A stretch of DNA of 64,000 nucleotides from DASREM01 sp035652095 (GCA_035652095.1 DASREM010000055.1:324574-388573); one strand, 5' to 3'; positions 51,577 through 60,677 are shown, counted from the stretch's first letter. The notes: generated from the letters alone by a model not told the origin. Numbers and translations: made by a program.

Positions 51577-52227
51577 GTGGGGCGTCTACTTCTCATTGAC
51601 GCGCTGAGTGCGGTTGCCCTGCTGACCGCGTGGTATTTCCTTTTTACTCGCTATAACCGGCGCAAGGCCGCCACCGCCATGAAGTGGGTGGAGACAGCCT
51701 GCTCGGGCAATGGGCGCATTGTGGACGCTCACTGGCTGGGCACCTGTCGTCTGCAAGCCCGCTTGCGATTCGTCGCCCAGTGGTTTGATAACGCCAGGGT
51801 GACCGTGCGCCTGCGTCCGCGCCCGATTCCCCTGCAATGGTTGTTCAGTATTTGGCGTAAACAGAAGGAAACACTCACCTTCGAAGCGGATTTGGGCCTG
51901 GCTCCCAGCTTCCACCTGGAAGTCTTCCGCCATCAATGGGTCACCCACAAGCAGATCGGGGTTCGCAAGCCGCGGAATTGGGCCGTAAGCCGTCCGGGGC
52001 CGGTCATTCTCACCACCCGCACCCAGTGGACGCAGGAACTCACTCCAGTCGTGAACACATTGATGACTTCGCGCGGACACAGCCTGGTAGCAGTGCGGTT
52101 CCGCCCCGAATCTCCACACCTTGCCGCAACCGTGGACCTGGAGACCTTGGCCGATGAGCAGGCCGCAGCCGGGTTCCTTGGCATGCTGCGGGACCTTGCG
52201 GCCGGAGCCTCGGCCTCCAAGCAGTAA
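51577..52227 (+). CDS. Membrane-anchored hypothetical protein
   Basis: 216 residues from GTG 51577 (GAGGAAATT upstream; upstream frame lacks a site and overlaps the acetyltransferase). One N-terminal membrane segment (LLLIDALSAVALLTAWYFLF) precedes a soluble domain with VDAHWLGTCRLQARLRFV and HQWVTHKQIGVRKPRNW. I do not recognise the family; it looks like a conserved single-pass protein of Acidobacteriota. Confidence 0.75.
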   Translation: MGRLLLIDALSAVALLTAWYFLFTRYNRRKAATAMKWVETACSGNGRIVDAHWLGTCRLQARLRFVAQWFDNARVTVRLRPRPIPLQWLFSIWRKQKETLTFEADLGLAPSFHLEVFRHQWVTHKQIGVRKPRNWAVSRPGPVILTTRTQWTQELTPVVNTLMTSRGHSLVAVRFRPESPHLAATVDLETLADEQAAAGFLGMLRDLAAGASASKQ

Positions 52228-52274
52228 GACCTTCCCAATGACCCGTCGTCCGTTCCCGGACGCGAAATCCATTA

Positions 52275-53024
52275 CTAGCCAGGATCAGCCATAAACCGGT
52301 ATCCGACACCCCTGACAGTAAGCAAATATTTCGGATGCGCTGGATCGTCTTCGATGTAGCGCCGCAGGCGCACAATAAAGTTGTCCACTGCTCGAGTATC
52401 GGTGTCCTCGTGCAATCCCCACACTTCTTCGAGAATCGACTTGCGGGAGACATTCTGGCCCTGGTTTCTCACCAGGTGCCGCAGCAGCTCCGATTCCATC
52501 AGGGTAAGCCGAATCGTCGCTCCATGAACTTGAAGCTCAAGCTTCCCAAAGTCGATGGTACGTCCACTAAACTGGAAAACCGCGTACTCTTCGGGTTTCG
52601 AGGGAGCTAGAAGTGGACCTTCGTGAGACTGGCGCATCCATTCCCGGCGCCGAAGCAAGCCTTGCAGGCGGGCGAGCAGAATGGGAAGTTCAAAAGGCTT
52701 TGGCAAGTAATCATCGGCCCCGGCAGCAAATCCCTCCAGAACATCCTCCGGACGGCTACGCGCGGTTAACATCAGCACGGGAACAAACTGCTTCGCAGCC
52801 CGCAGCTCGGTAACTACCGCAAAGCCGCTCTTTCCCGGCAGCATGACGTCGAGAACGACGGCATCAAAATCATCTTTCCTAGATTTCGCGCCGTTTCCCA
52901 GCAAGAGGCTCAGGGCAGACTCCCCATCCCCCACCACTTGCACCGTGTGCCCTTCAGCCTCGAGATTAAAACGCAACCCTCGCGCCAGGTGCGCCTCGTC
53001 CTCGACGATCAGAACGTGGCTCAT
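52275..53024 (-). CDS. OmpR/PhoB-family response regulator
   Basis: 249 residues. The receiver domain has E9/D10, phosphoacceptor D59 (VVLDVMLPG), T87 and K109 (YLPKPFEL); the C-terminal winged helix contains TLMESELLRHLVRNQGQNVS and YIEDDPAHPKYLLTVRGVGY. It binds DNA as a phosphorylated dimer. The stop side is followed by no partner; the histidine kinase overlaps its start by 4 bp, so the two form one operon. Confidence 0.95.
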   Translation of the reverse strand: MSHVLIVEDEAHLARGLRFNLEAEGHTVQVVGDGESALSLLLGNGAKSRKDDFDAVVLDVMLPGKSGFAVVTELRAAKQFVPVLMLTARSRPEDVLEGFAAGADDYLPKPFELPILLARLQGLLRRREWMRQSHEGPLLAPSKPEEYAVFQFSGRTIDFGKLELQVHGATIRLTLMESELLRHLVRNQGQNVSRKSILEEVWGLHEDTDTRAVDNFIVRLRRYIEDDPAHPKYLLTVRGVGYRFMADPG

Positions 53025-53926
53025 GCCAGGCCTCTAGGCAGTTCCATGATCACAGTCGTGCCCAGGCCTTCTCCATCGCTCTGCGCGAAAACCCGGCCGC
53101 CGTGCTTCCTGGCGATGGAACGCACGATAAAGAGCCCCAGCCCGCTTCCCTTCACATTGGCCAATGCGCGGTTCGGCACCCGATAAAAACGTCGAAAAAT
53201 GCGCTTCAGCTCGGAGCGTGGAATGCCAACGCCGTGATCGCGAACACTCAGCGCCACGATCTGGTCCTCGGGAGCATCGATTCGCACCGACACTTCGACT
53301 CGCTCCCCCGAATACTTGATGGCATTTTCGATGACATTGGCCACGGCGGTCCGCAGTTCCTCCGGGTCGCCCATGACGTTCACCGGTGCGCTGGCTGCAG
53401 AAGGCTCGTACCGTAACGCATCCGGTTGCAGATGATGCCGCGCCCGGGCCACTTCCACGCACTCGTAGACCAGTTGCTTGAAATCGACAGGAGAGCGCGC
53501 CACCGACACGCGCTTCGCGCCCGCGCGGCCCGCGCGCAATACCTGTTCCACGGTACCCAGCAGGCGGTCCGCATCCTCCAGCATGAAGCGATAGAACTCC
53601 ATGCGCTGCGCTTCGTCTACATCGTGGCGCTGCAGGGTCTGGAGATAAAGGCGAATGGACGCAATCGGAGTTTTCAGCTCGTGAGTGACCGCGTTGATGA
53701 AGCTGTCGTGCTGTTCGTTACGGCGAACCTCACGCACCAGGAAAATCGTGTTCAGCACGATCCCGGCGATGATCGCGCCAAAGAACACCACTCCGAGGAA
53801 GACTTTGACCCCTTCGCGCCAATTGAGGATGATCCACCCGCTACCCACCGCGCCGGCCAGTCCCGCCAGGCAGACACCTAACGTGACAAAGATGGCGATG
53901 GTCCGGCGACGGCTGGCGATGCGCAT
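53021..53926 (-). CDS. Membrane sensor histidine kinase
   Basis: 301 residues. Two transmembrane segments (about 9-33 and 41-63) with only a few residues between them leave almost no periplasmic sensor. They are followed by the dimerisation helix with the phosphoacceptor His (FINAVTHELKTPIASIRLYL, H82) and a HATPase domain (NVIENAIKYSGE, DHGVGIPRSELK, GSGLGLFIVRSI). It phosphorylates the adjacent PhoB-like regulator, whose gene it overlaps by 4 bp. The signal may be membrane state or a partner protein. Confidence 0.94.
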   Translation of the reverse strand: MRIASRRRTIAIFVTLGVCLAGLAGAVGSGWIILNWREGVKVFLGVVFFGAIIAGIVLNTIFLVREVRRNEQHDSFINAVTHELKTPIASIRLYLQTLQRHDVDEAQRMEFYRFMLEDADRLLGTVEQVLRAGRAGAKRVSVARSPVDFKQLVYECVEVARARHHLQPDALRYEPSAASAPVNVMGDPEELRTAVANVIENAIKYSGERVEVSVRIDAPEDQIVALSVRDHGVGIPRSELKRIFRRFYRVPNRALANVKGSGLGLFIVRSIARKHGGRVFAQSDGEGLGTTVIMELPRGLA

Positions 53927-53980
53927 AGGATGCTCACCAGAATTTTACAACTCGGCGATGCTTTACTCCGCCTTAAGAAC

Positions 53981-54008
53981 AAAACCCCGGCCTGAGGACC
54001 GGGGTTTG
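53981..54008 (-). terminator. Terminator of the desaturase gene
   Basis: AAACCCCGG (53982-53990) and CCGGGGTTT (53999-54007) form a 9-bp stem with an 8-nt loop; on the minus strand TTTTG follows. It lies 19 bp after the desaturase stop and before the kinase start. Confidence 0.75.
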
Positions 54009-54026
54009 ACTTCAAATTTTGCGAGA

Positions 54027-54941
54027 TTAGACGGAGGCCAGTTCCTGGGCCGGAGCGGCCGCAAGTCCTTCGCCTTCGCGGCGCTGTTCCTGCTTGCGCT
54101 CGAATTCGGCAAGCTTCAAACGATACACATCCTTGGCCAATCCCAGCTTGCTGAGCGCCCAGATTCCGTACCAGTTCATGTCCACTTCGTACCATTTTAA
54201 GCCATGCCGGCTCGATACCGGGTGCGCGTGATGGTTGTTGTGCCATCCTTCGCCGAAGGTCAGGATCGCGACCAGGAAATTGTTGGTGGAAAGATCCTTG
54301 GTCTCAAAACGGCGCGAACCCCAGGTATGCGTAATCGAATTCACGGCCCAGGTCGCATGCAGGCCAATCACGGTGCGCAGGAAAATCCCCCACAGCACAA
54401 GCTTCGGGCCACCCACAAGCAGCAAGATGACTCCTAGCACTGTCATCGGAACGTAGTGATACTTGGTGAGCCAAACGTGGAACTTGTCCTTGGCCAGGTC
54501 AGGGACATAACGAGCCAGCGTCGTGGTGTCGTGGTGCATGGATTTGCCGGTCAGGATCCACCCCATGTGTGCCCACCACTTCCCGTCGATCGGGGAGTGC
54601 GGATCGCCTTCTTTGTCGGAGAACTGGTGATGAATGCGGTGGGTCGCAACCCAGAAAATCGGTCCGCCTTCGAGGGCGAGGGTGGCGCAGGTGGTCAGGA
54701 AATATTCGACCCACTTGGGTGTCTTATAGCCACGGTGGGTGAGCAGCCTGTGATACGCCATCCCGATCCCCAGGCTTCCTGATACCCACCAAAGGAACGC
54801 GGCCACGAACAATGCCTTCCAGGAAAAGAAGAAGAGCGCAGCGATGGCTCCCACATGAAACAGGGCCATGAAGGTGGCAGTCACCCAGTTGACATCGTTG
54901 TCGGCGGCGGGCTTTCTTTCGAGAATTGCGAGTTCTTTCAC
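54027..54941 (-). CDS. Fatty-acid (acyl-lipid or acyl-CoA) desaturase
   Basis: 304 residues from a GTG. All three His boxes of membrane di-iron desaturases are present: HRLLTHRGY, HRIHHQFSD and HNNHHAHP, with hydrophobic segments before and between them (ATFMALFHVGAIAALFFFSW). It introduces a cis double bond, probably delta-9, to adjust membrane fluidity. The tail (KLAEFERKQEQRREGEGLAA) is polar. It is monocistronic, with its own terminator. Confidence 0.93.
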   Translation of the reverse strand: MKELAILERKPAADNDVNWVTATFMALFHVGAIAALFFFSWKALFVAAFLWWVSGSLGIGMAYHRLLTHRGYKTPKWVEYFLTTCATLALEGGPIFWVATHRIHHQFSDKEGDPHSPIDGKWWAHMGWILTGKSMHHDTTTLARYVPDLAKDKFHVWLTKYHYVPMTVLGVILLLVGGPKLVLWGIFLRTVIGLHATWAVNSITHTWGSRRFETKDLSTNNFLVAILTFGEGWHNNHHAHPVSSRHGLKWYEVDMNWYGIWALSKLGLAKDVYRLKLAEFERKQEQRREGEGLAAAPAQELASV

Positions 54942-55066
54942 GATTTGTCCCCAAGCTCGATTTCAAAGCTAAACCATTAAACTAGCAGGGGAAAATGACG
55001 ATGACTGTAATACTTGTGTAATAGGAGGGCATCCGCTGTTACGTTGGTACCACGCTGCCTCGAGAT

Positions 55067-55936
55067 CTACTTCACTTCCACCCCTGCCCATTTTTCCAGC
55101 AGCGTCAGGGTCGCTGCATAATCCAGATTCTCGTGTCCATCTTCGGTCGCCATTTCATAGATTTCTTCGACCGTTTCGAGGCCCGGCAATTTGACGCGGG
55201 CTTCCTTTGCGGCGTCGAGCGCCAGGCGAATGTCTTTATGCATCAAACGCAGCGGAAAATTGGGTGAGAAGTCACGCTTCAGGACAAAAGGAGCCTTGTA
55301 ATCCACCACCCCCGACCGCACCATGGAGGCGTTGATCAGCGGGATCAGCGTTCCCGCCTCCACTCCCAGCTTCGCTCCCAGCGTTAAGGCCTCCGCGAAA
55401 CCCTGGTAGATCAGAGCAATCTGAAGGTTCATGACCAGCTTGGCGGCTTGTCCTTTGCCGGTCTCGCCCATGCGGAAATAAGTTTTTCCCATGGCGGAAA
55501 ACAAAGGGTTCAGTCTTTCCAGAGTGGCTTCCTTTCCGCCGACGATGAAGATCAGCGTGCCGTTTTCGGCGCCGGTTTTTGAGCCTGTCATGGGCGCATC
55601 CACGTATTGCACGCCCTTGGCCGCAACCCTTTCGCTGAACTGGCGCGTGGCGGTGGGCGAAATGGTGCTGGAATCTACCACGATCATGCCCGCAGCCAGC
55701 GATTTCTCAACCCCCTCGGCGCCGAACAGGAGAGCTTCGACTGCCTTCGTGTCGGACACACACATCCACACAACGTCCGCACCCTGAGCGGCTTCGGCAG
55801 GACTTTCACCCATCCGAGCGCCAGGCACATCGCGCCCGGCAGTTCGATTCCACACCGTGACTTCGTGGCCAGCCTTGACCAGGTTGGTTGCCATCGGTCG
55901 TCCCATGATTCCCAACCCCAGAAAAGCAACGCGCAT
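55067..55936 (-). CDS. NAD(P)-dependent oxidoreductase, 3-hydroxyisobutyrate dehydrogenase family
   Basis: 289 residues from MRVAFLGLGIMGRPM (AGGAG ten bases upstream; a Met three codons earlier is possible). The Rossmann motif GLGIMG, WNRTAGR, the substrate motif DAPMTGSKTGAENGTL and the catalytic Lys in GKGQAAKLVMNL are intact. Members reduce or oxidise beta-hydroxy acids such as tartronate semialdehyde, glyoxylate or succinic semialdehyde. A glycerate kinase gene lies nearby (57163-58488), which would fit a glyoxylate-to-glycerate route, although the metallo-hydrolase gene intervenes. Confidence 0.9.
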   Translation of the reverse strand: MRVAFLGLGIMGRPMATNLVKAGHEVTVWNRTAGRDVPGARMGESPAEAAQGADVVWMCVSDTKAVEALLFGAEGVEKSLAAGMIVVDSSTISPTATRQFSERVAAKGVQYVDAPMTGSKTGAENGTLIFIVGGKEATLERLNPLFSAMGKTYFRMGETGKGQAAKLVMNLQIALIYQGFAEALTLGAKLGVEAGTLIPLINASMVRSGVVDYKAPFVLKRDFSPNFPLRLMHKDIRLALDAAKEARVKLPGLETVEEIYEMATEDGHENLDYAATLTLLEKWAGVEVK

Positions 55937-56106
55937 CTGTGACATTCTCCTGTGCCAAGGATTAAATCTGACGTTCCAGGTAGGGTCAAGCAATCTGTGC
56001 TGTTTTCGAATAAAATCAGGAGTAACTTTGATATTCGCAATCCACTGCAAGCTGTTCTTTGACGTGATTGGCGACGCGCATGGGATAGCCGTCGTGGTTT
56101 GATCCG

Positions 56107-57003
56107 ATGTTCAAGTCCACTCTGCAAAATCCAGCGCTCCGGAAGCGCGCCCAGCAGTTCAGCCGCTTAGTGCGCCACTCGGCAGTGACGCCTCGGACCG
56201 GGCAGACTCACAAACCGAAGTTTGTTTCCGATGGCGAGATGGGCGTGACCTTCATCGGGCATGCCAGCTTCTTCCTGCAAATCGCATCTCAGAATGTCCT
56301 CCTGGACCCTAACTTTGCGCGCTGGCTTTTTGTGCTCAAGAGGCTCCGCAAGCCCGGTCTTCGGGTCAGAGACCTGCCTGCGATCGATCTCGTCCTGGTT
56401 ACCCACGCGCACTTCGACCACTTGCACCGCCCATCGCTGCGCGCCATCGTTCAGCATACGAAGCATCGGACCGGACGCGGCCCCATCATCGTCGTACCCC
56501 ATCATGTGTTCGACCTGGTTTCCGATCTCGGCTTCGCCGACGTGGTCGAACTGGACTGGTGGAACAGCTACAGGCATCACGGCTTGACCGTCACCCACGT
56601 TCCCTCGCGTCACTGGGGAGCACGCATCATCAAAGACGCCCACCGCGGCTACGGTGGATACGTTCTTCGTGGCGGGAAACATTCCGTGTACCACGCCGGC
56701 GACACTGCCTACTTCAAGGGCTTCCGCGATATTGGGGAGCGTCTTTGCCCGGAGCTTGCGCTTCTGCCGATCGGCGCCTATAACCCTTCCACCTTTCGAA
56801 ACGTGCACGCAGATCCGGGCGATGCGACTCGCGCCTTTCTCGATCTCAATGCCCGCTGGATGGTGCCCATGCACTACGGTACCTTTCGCCTCTCCCATGA
56901 ACCCATGGAAGAACCACTTCAACTGCTCGAGAAAGAGGCCAGGGCCGCGGGAATTGAAGATCGCGTGGTCGTGATGGAAGAGGGCGTGACGCAGTTCTTC
57001 TGA
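56107..57003 (+). CDS. MBL-fold metallo-hydrolase (UlaG/NAPE-PLD-like)
   Basis: 298 residues. The metal site is seen in VTHAHFDHLHRPS (HxHxDH), SRHWGARIIKD, YHAGDTAYF and MVPMHYGTF. The GVTFIGHASFFLQIASQNVL start matches the group of MBL hydrolases that includes UlaG and N-acyl-phosphatidylethanolamine phospholipase D. The substrate is unknown. It is divergent from the dehydrogenase and convergent with the glycerate kinase gene. Confidence 0.92.
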   Translation: MFKSTLQNPALRKRAQQFSRLVRHSAVTPRTGQTHKPKFVSDGEMGVTFIGHASFFLQIASQNVLLDPNFARWLFVLKRLRKPGLRVRDLPAIDLVLVTHAHFDHLHRPSLRAIVQHTKHRTGRGPIIVVPHHVFDLVSDLGFADVVELDWWNSYRHHGLTVTHVPSRHWGARIIKDAHRGYGGYVLRGGKHSVYHAGDTAYFKGFRDIGERLCPELALLPIGAYNPSTFRNVHADPGDATRAFLDLNARWMVPMHYGTFRLSHEPMEEPLQLLEKEARAAGIEDRVVVMEEGVTQFF

Positions 57004-57162
57004 AAAGATCCGACTGAAATCCTCTGGAGGCGACGTTGGGTGAGGTTTTCCGTCTGCCTCCACCAGGATTAGCGGAACCGGTATTTCAACTCCCTGCGAG
57101 GGCGGCCGACCAGCAGCATCTCATTTGCATACAGCTTGGACGTCGCTGCGAACATTTCGTTA

Positions 57163-58488
57163 TTAGCTGGCCAGAAGGATTCGCAGATCGCGGAGATTAT
57201 TCCCGGTGGGGCCGGTTATCACCGCATCGCCCAGCGCTTCAAAGAACGGAAACGCATCGAACGCTTGCAGGTGCTTGGCAGCATCCAGGCCACGTGCTCC
57301 CGCGCGCTGGATGGTCGTTCCATCGGCTACGGCCCCAGTCGCCGAACTGTTGCCGTCAATGCCGTCGGTGCCTGCGCTCAGGACGGTGATATTTTCTCCC
57401 GCGATCTTCGGCGCGCACGCGAGCACGAATTGCTGGTTCCGCCCGCCGGTTCCTCCGTTCTCTACTTTGACCGTGACTTCTCCTCCCGAGAGCAGGCAGA
57501 CGCGCTCCGAGGTCTTCCGCAGTTCGCGCAGGCGGGCCAAAAGGTAGTCGCTGGCGCGTTGGTAATCCCAGTCGTCACAACTGTTGTCAACTACCACCGT
57601 GAAACCCTGGCGTGCGGCCTCCGTCTTCGCCCATTCCAGCAGGGTTGCGTTCGACAAAAGGGTCCACCAGCGCGAGCGCAGGAACGACGGATGGTCGGAT
57701 TTCGGCGTCTCTTCCAGCGCATGCCGCTGAAATAACTCGCGGACGGACGCGGGAAATTGCCCGAACATTCCGTGTTGCTGGGCAATTTTGTAGCAATCCT
57801 CGGCGCTGGTCGAATCCGGCATGGTCGGCCCCGAAGCCAGTGCGTCAGGTGTGTTGTCGGGAACATCCGAGATCAGGAGCGAGACCTGCTGGGCGGCGCC
57901 GGCAGCCACCGCCATCCTGCCGCCTTTCACCGCGGAAAGGTGCTTCCGAATGGCATTGATCTCGGCAATCGGCGCTCCCGAGTGAACCAGGACCCTGTAG
58001 GTCGCAGTCAGGTCTTCCAGCGAAATCTCATCATCCATTGGCTTTTCGACGATCGAAGACCCGCCGCCGCTGATCATGAAAATTGCCAGCGATGACGGGT
58101 TCAGCGTGCCAAGTGATTTCAGGATCGCCTCGGCTGCACGAATTGATTCTGCATTCGGAGTGGGATGTCCGCCGCAGAAGTAGCGGAAGTTCCTCAGTTG
58201 GCTTGCGGGCGGCACCGAACCCGCCACGATCCCCTCAAAGCGGCTTCCCGCCTGCATCTCCAGCGCATTGACCATGGTATGCGCCGCTTTGCCGATGGAA
58301 ACGACAAGCACGCGGCTGTAAGAATCCAAATCGTAGAGGTCCTCGCAGACCCGCAGCACGCCGCGATCGCAACTGACATGGCGCTGGAAAGCTCGATCGA
58401 TGCTGGCCTCCGCCAAGGCATGCTCGAACAGATGCCGGGCGGCCACGCGCATTTCAATCGCAACTCTGTCAGATGACGCAGCAGACAT
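57163..58488 (-). CDS. Glycerate 2-kinase (MOFRL family)
   Basis: 441 residues from MSAASSDRVAI (58488); eight codons upstream belong to a further in-frame start without a site. The N-terminal DUF4147 domain (VVSIGKAAHTMVNALE, GGHPTPNAESIRAAE, MISGGGSSIVEKPMDDEISL) and the C-terminal MOFRL domain (CLLSGGEVTVKVENGGTGGR, LSAGTDGIDGNSSATGAVAD) are complete. It phosphorylates D-glycerate to 2-phosphoglycerate. The older annotation as hydroxypyruvate reductase is a known misnomer in this family. Confidence 0.92.
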   Translation of the reverse strand: MSAASSDRVAIEMRVAARHLFEHALAEASIDRAFQRHVSCDRGVLRVCEDLYDLDSYSRVLVVSIGKAAHTMVNALEMQAGSRFEGIVAGSVPPASQLRNFRYFCGGHPTPNAESIRAAEAILKSLGTLNPSSLAIFMISGGGSSIVEKPMDDEISLEDLTATYRVLVHSGAPIAEINAIRKHLSAVKGGRMAVAAGAAQQVSLLISDVPDNTPDALASGPTMPDSTSAEDCYKIAQQHGMFGQFPASVRELFQRHALEETPKSDHPSFLRSRWWTLLSNATLLEWAKTEAARQGFTVVVDNSCDDWDYQRASDYLLARLRELRKTSERVCLLSGGEVTVKVENGGTGGRNQQFVLACAPKIAGENITVLSAGTDGIDGNSSATGAVADGTTIQRAGARGLDAAKHLQAFDAFPFFEALGDAVITGPTGNNLRDLRILLAS

Positions 58489-58540
58489 GGGAAGGAAATT
58501 ATAGAGGTTCAATTTTAGTAAGAAACAGTTTCATTGGGTT

Positions 58541-58715
58541 GACGTCATCCCGAGCAGCGCGAGGGATCTCGCGTGCACAACCGGAATGCCGGGGAATGGC
58601 GCACTGCTCACGGTTTTAGCTCGTTGCGAAACGCAGGCTCTGCTCCAGCAGAGGAATGCCCCAAATTCCAGCCCCGGAGGGGCAACCGATCTTAGCCCAG
58701 CGCTTCAGCGCTGGG
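58541..58715. repeat. Cluster of dispersed intergenic repeats
   Basis: Between two genes lie a CATCCCGAGCAGCGCGAGGG element (58543-58562, compare 35089-35150), a GCCCCGGAGGGGC hairpin near 58672-58684 and a perfect palindrome CCCAGCGCT-TC-AGCGCTGGG (58696-58715). These repeat types look familiar from Acidobacteriota intergenic regions. Confidence 0.6.
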
Positions 58716-58720
58716 AGAAC

Positions 58721-59389
58721 CTACACCTTCGCGACCCCCAGCGTCGCCGTCACCCAATGCTCAATCGCTTCTCGCATCTCCCGCAGCCGTCCCTCGAAAA
58801 AATGATCGCCCGCCTCGATGATCACGAGCTTTTTCGGCTCCGGCATCGCACCCACCAAACTCTCCAACTGATGCTTTGGCCCAAACTGATCGCGCGCTCC
58901 GCTCACAAACAGCTTCGGCTTCGTGCAACCTTGGAGAAAAGAAAAATCATAATTGCGGTCATCGATGGCCGCCACCGGAACCCCCAACCCAATCATGGAA
59001 TCGACCCGCGCATCGGAGCAGGCCACCTGCAATCCCACGGCGGCCCCGAAAGAAAAACCGGCGAACACGATCGGCATCGGGAATTCACGTTCCAGCCAGT
59101 CGAGCGCGGTGCGCACATCGTCCCGCTCGCCGTTGCCGTGATCGTGCTCTCCCTCGCTCAGCCCGGTACCGCGAAAATTGAAGCGCAGCACGGGAAATCC
59201 GAAGCCATTCAGCGCCTTCATCGCGTGAAACACAACTTTGTTGTGCAGCGTCCCGCCATACAGCGGATGAGGATGACAGACCAGCGCCGCATGGCTGGCC
59301 TCGGGCGCACCCGCATTCAATAAGGCTTCGAGGCGTCCCCCGGGACCTTCCAGGAACAGCGAACGGATCGTCGCATTAACGGTGGTCAC
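58721..59389 (-). CDS. Alpha/beta hydrolase, dienelactone-hydrolase-like
   Basis: 222 residues. The catalytic triad is seen as Ser in VFAGFSFGAAVGLQ (GFSFG), Asp in SGARDQFGPKH and His in IIEAGDHFFEGRL. The fold begins with LEGPGGRLEALLNAG and has CHPHPLYGGTLHNKVVFHA, typical of small COG2945-type hydrolases, whose substrate is unknown. It is monocistronic, downstream of a repeat cluster on its 3' side. Confidence 0.9.
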   Translation of the reverse strand: MTTVNATIRSLFLEGPGGRLEALLNAGAPEASHAALVCHPHPLYGGTLHNKVVFHAMKALNGFGFPVLRFNFRGTGLSEGEHDHGNGERDDVRTALDWLEREFPMPIVFAGFSFGAAVGLQVACSDARVDSMIGLGVPVAAIDDRNYDFSFLQGCTKPKLFVSGARDQFGPKHQLESLVGAMPEPKKLVIIEAGDHFFEGRLREMREAIEHWVTATLGVAKV

Positions 59390-59674
59390 GCTTCAAGAAT
59401 AAGTCAGAAATTGCCGCGGCGATAGCGGGTGTGATCGCCTGATTTGAACAGTCATCATGGTTGAGCCATGGACCACAGACACAAAGCCAATTTCGCTAGG
59501 CACGCTCTTCCCTGGAAAACGTTGGGGCTCTGGGCGATGAGCAAAAACTCACTGGGAATCGCCCAGGAATGGCGGTAAAAAGGGCTCGCGTGCAGTTTGA
59601 GGTACGATCCTTCGGCGTTGACGAAGGCTCAGAAGCGTAGCACAATCCGTGGGTAAGTTCTTGGGGGGGTACCG
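59390..59674. other. Intergenic region with a stem-loop, between two divergent genes
   Basis: 285 bases without a gene. A perfect 9-bp inverted repeat (CTGGGCGAT 59530-59538, ATCGCCCAG 59558-59566) with a 19-nt loop is the only structure I see. Promoters for both neighbours must lie here, but none is convincing. Confidence 0.5.
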
Positions 59675-60568
59675 ATGAGCCTACGTGGGTCAGGCTTGTT
59701 AGTGTTTGTCTCTCTAGCAAGTTTCTCGGCAATGTTCGGTCAGTCGAGTGTCGCACCAGTACAGTTGACGTTCAGCTCGATCGGTGTGCCGGGTGCAGGT
59801 TTTACAGGGGTTGAAGGTATCAATTCGTTTGGGGATGTGGTCGGCTACTATGGCGGGACAAGTAATGGACCGTTTCATTCATTTGTGGTGCGTCATGGGA
59901 ATTTCACGTTCTTTGATTATCCTGGCGGACGGTCCACAGTTGCGACCGGCATCAACGACTCGGGCTTGATTGTAGGGTACGCTGGCAGTCTTTCGGTGCG
60001 TGGCTTCACGTACGACGGCGTGACGTTCTTTCCTATTCAGCGTAGTGGTGACAGCGCAACTTTCGCAATCGGCATTAACAATACGGGAACAATCTGCGGG
60101 GGCACAGGAACTATCGGTACCACGCGCGGTTTCGAATTACTAGGAGGTCACTTCAAGCGAATTTCACCGCCTCCTGGCAATTTCGTCTATGTATATGCAA
60201 CCGGGATCAACAACTTCGGCGAACTGGTGGGATGGGATGAGACCGGCGGGTTCGCGCTCATCAATGGCAAATACGTATCGCTCAATTTCCCCGGAGCCGA
60301 TCTGACCGAGGCGTTGGCGGTGAATGACAGCGGGGTCATTATCGGCTGGTATGGAAAAGGTGGTTCTATCTTTGGCTTCGCGTTCGCAAACGGGAGGTAC
60401 ACCTCCTTCGCTTATCCTGGTGCAAAAGGCACACTTCCCAGAGGCATCAACAATTCAGGACAAATTGTGGGTGAGTACACATCCGATTTTCAAACTTACT
60501 ATGGCTTCGTGACAAGTTCGGCCTGGTTGGGCGGGTGGGCCGTCCCCGACCCGCGACATTATAAGTGA
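59675..60568 (+). CDS. Secreted HAF-repeat protein
   Basis: 297 residues with a signal peptide (LLVFVSLASFSAMFGQ). About seven repeats follow, of the form GINSFGDVVGYY, GINDSGLIVGYA, GINNTGTICGGT, GINNFGELVGWD, VNDSGVIIGWY and GINNSGQIVGEY, each followed by a GF and a YPG-like strand. This matches the extracellular HAF repeat family. Function is unknown; it may form a beta-propeller-like fold. A paralog lies at 61494-62354 in convergent orientation, with a RAYT gene between them. Confidence 0.88.
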   Translation: MSLRGSGLLVFVSLASFSAMFGQSSVAPVQLTFSSIGVPGAGFTGVEGINSFGDVVGYYGGTSNGPFHSFVVRHGNFTFFDYPGGRSTVATGINDSGLIVGYAGSLSVRGFTYDGVTFFPIQRSGDSATFAIGINNTGTICGGTGTIGTTRGFELLGGHFKRISPPPGNFVYVYATGINNFGELVGWDETGGFALINGKYVSLNFPGADLTEALAVNDSGVIIGWYGKGGSIFGFAFANGRYTSFAYPGAKGTLPRGINNSGQIVGEYTSDFQTYYGFVTSSAWLGGWAVPDPRHYK

Positions 60569-60574
60569 AGCTGG

Positions 60575-60617
60575 GGGTGCCCCGCTCCTTGCGTTTTTTG
60601 GGGGCTGGCCCACCCTT
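60575..60617. repeat. Degenerate REP-like element
   Basis: GGGGTGCCCCGCTCCTTGCG, a T-run and GGGGGCTGGCCCACCC resemble the intact REP hairpin 30 bp downstream, sharing GGTGCCCC and the T-rich loop, but the arms no longer pair fully. Confidence 0.5.
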
Positions 60618-60637
60618 TCTGAACTCCCATCCTAAAC

Positions 60638-60677
60638 CGGGTGCCCCACTCATTCGCGTTTTTTGCGAATGAGTGGG
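60638..60677. repeat. REP hairpin, left of RAYT
   Basis: Perfect 13-bp arms CCCACTCATTCGC (60645-60657) and GCGAATGAGTGGG (60665-60677) with a 7-nt GTTTTTT loop; the conserved head CCGGGTGCC precedes them. The last eight or so RAYT codons lie within this hairpin. Confidence 0.88.

Noticed and set aside
56167..57063. Open frame of 298 codons antisense to the metallo-hydrolase
   Set aside because: A shadow of the same codons; the plus-strand frame has the complete HxHxDH metal site.
57003..57163. Possible bidirectional terminator between the metallo-hydrolase and glycerate kinase genes
   Set aside because: No stem with a T-run was found in the gap.
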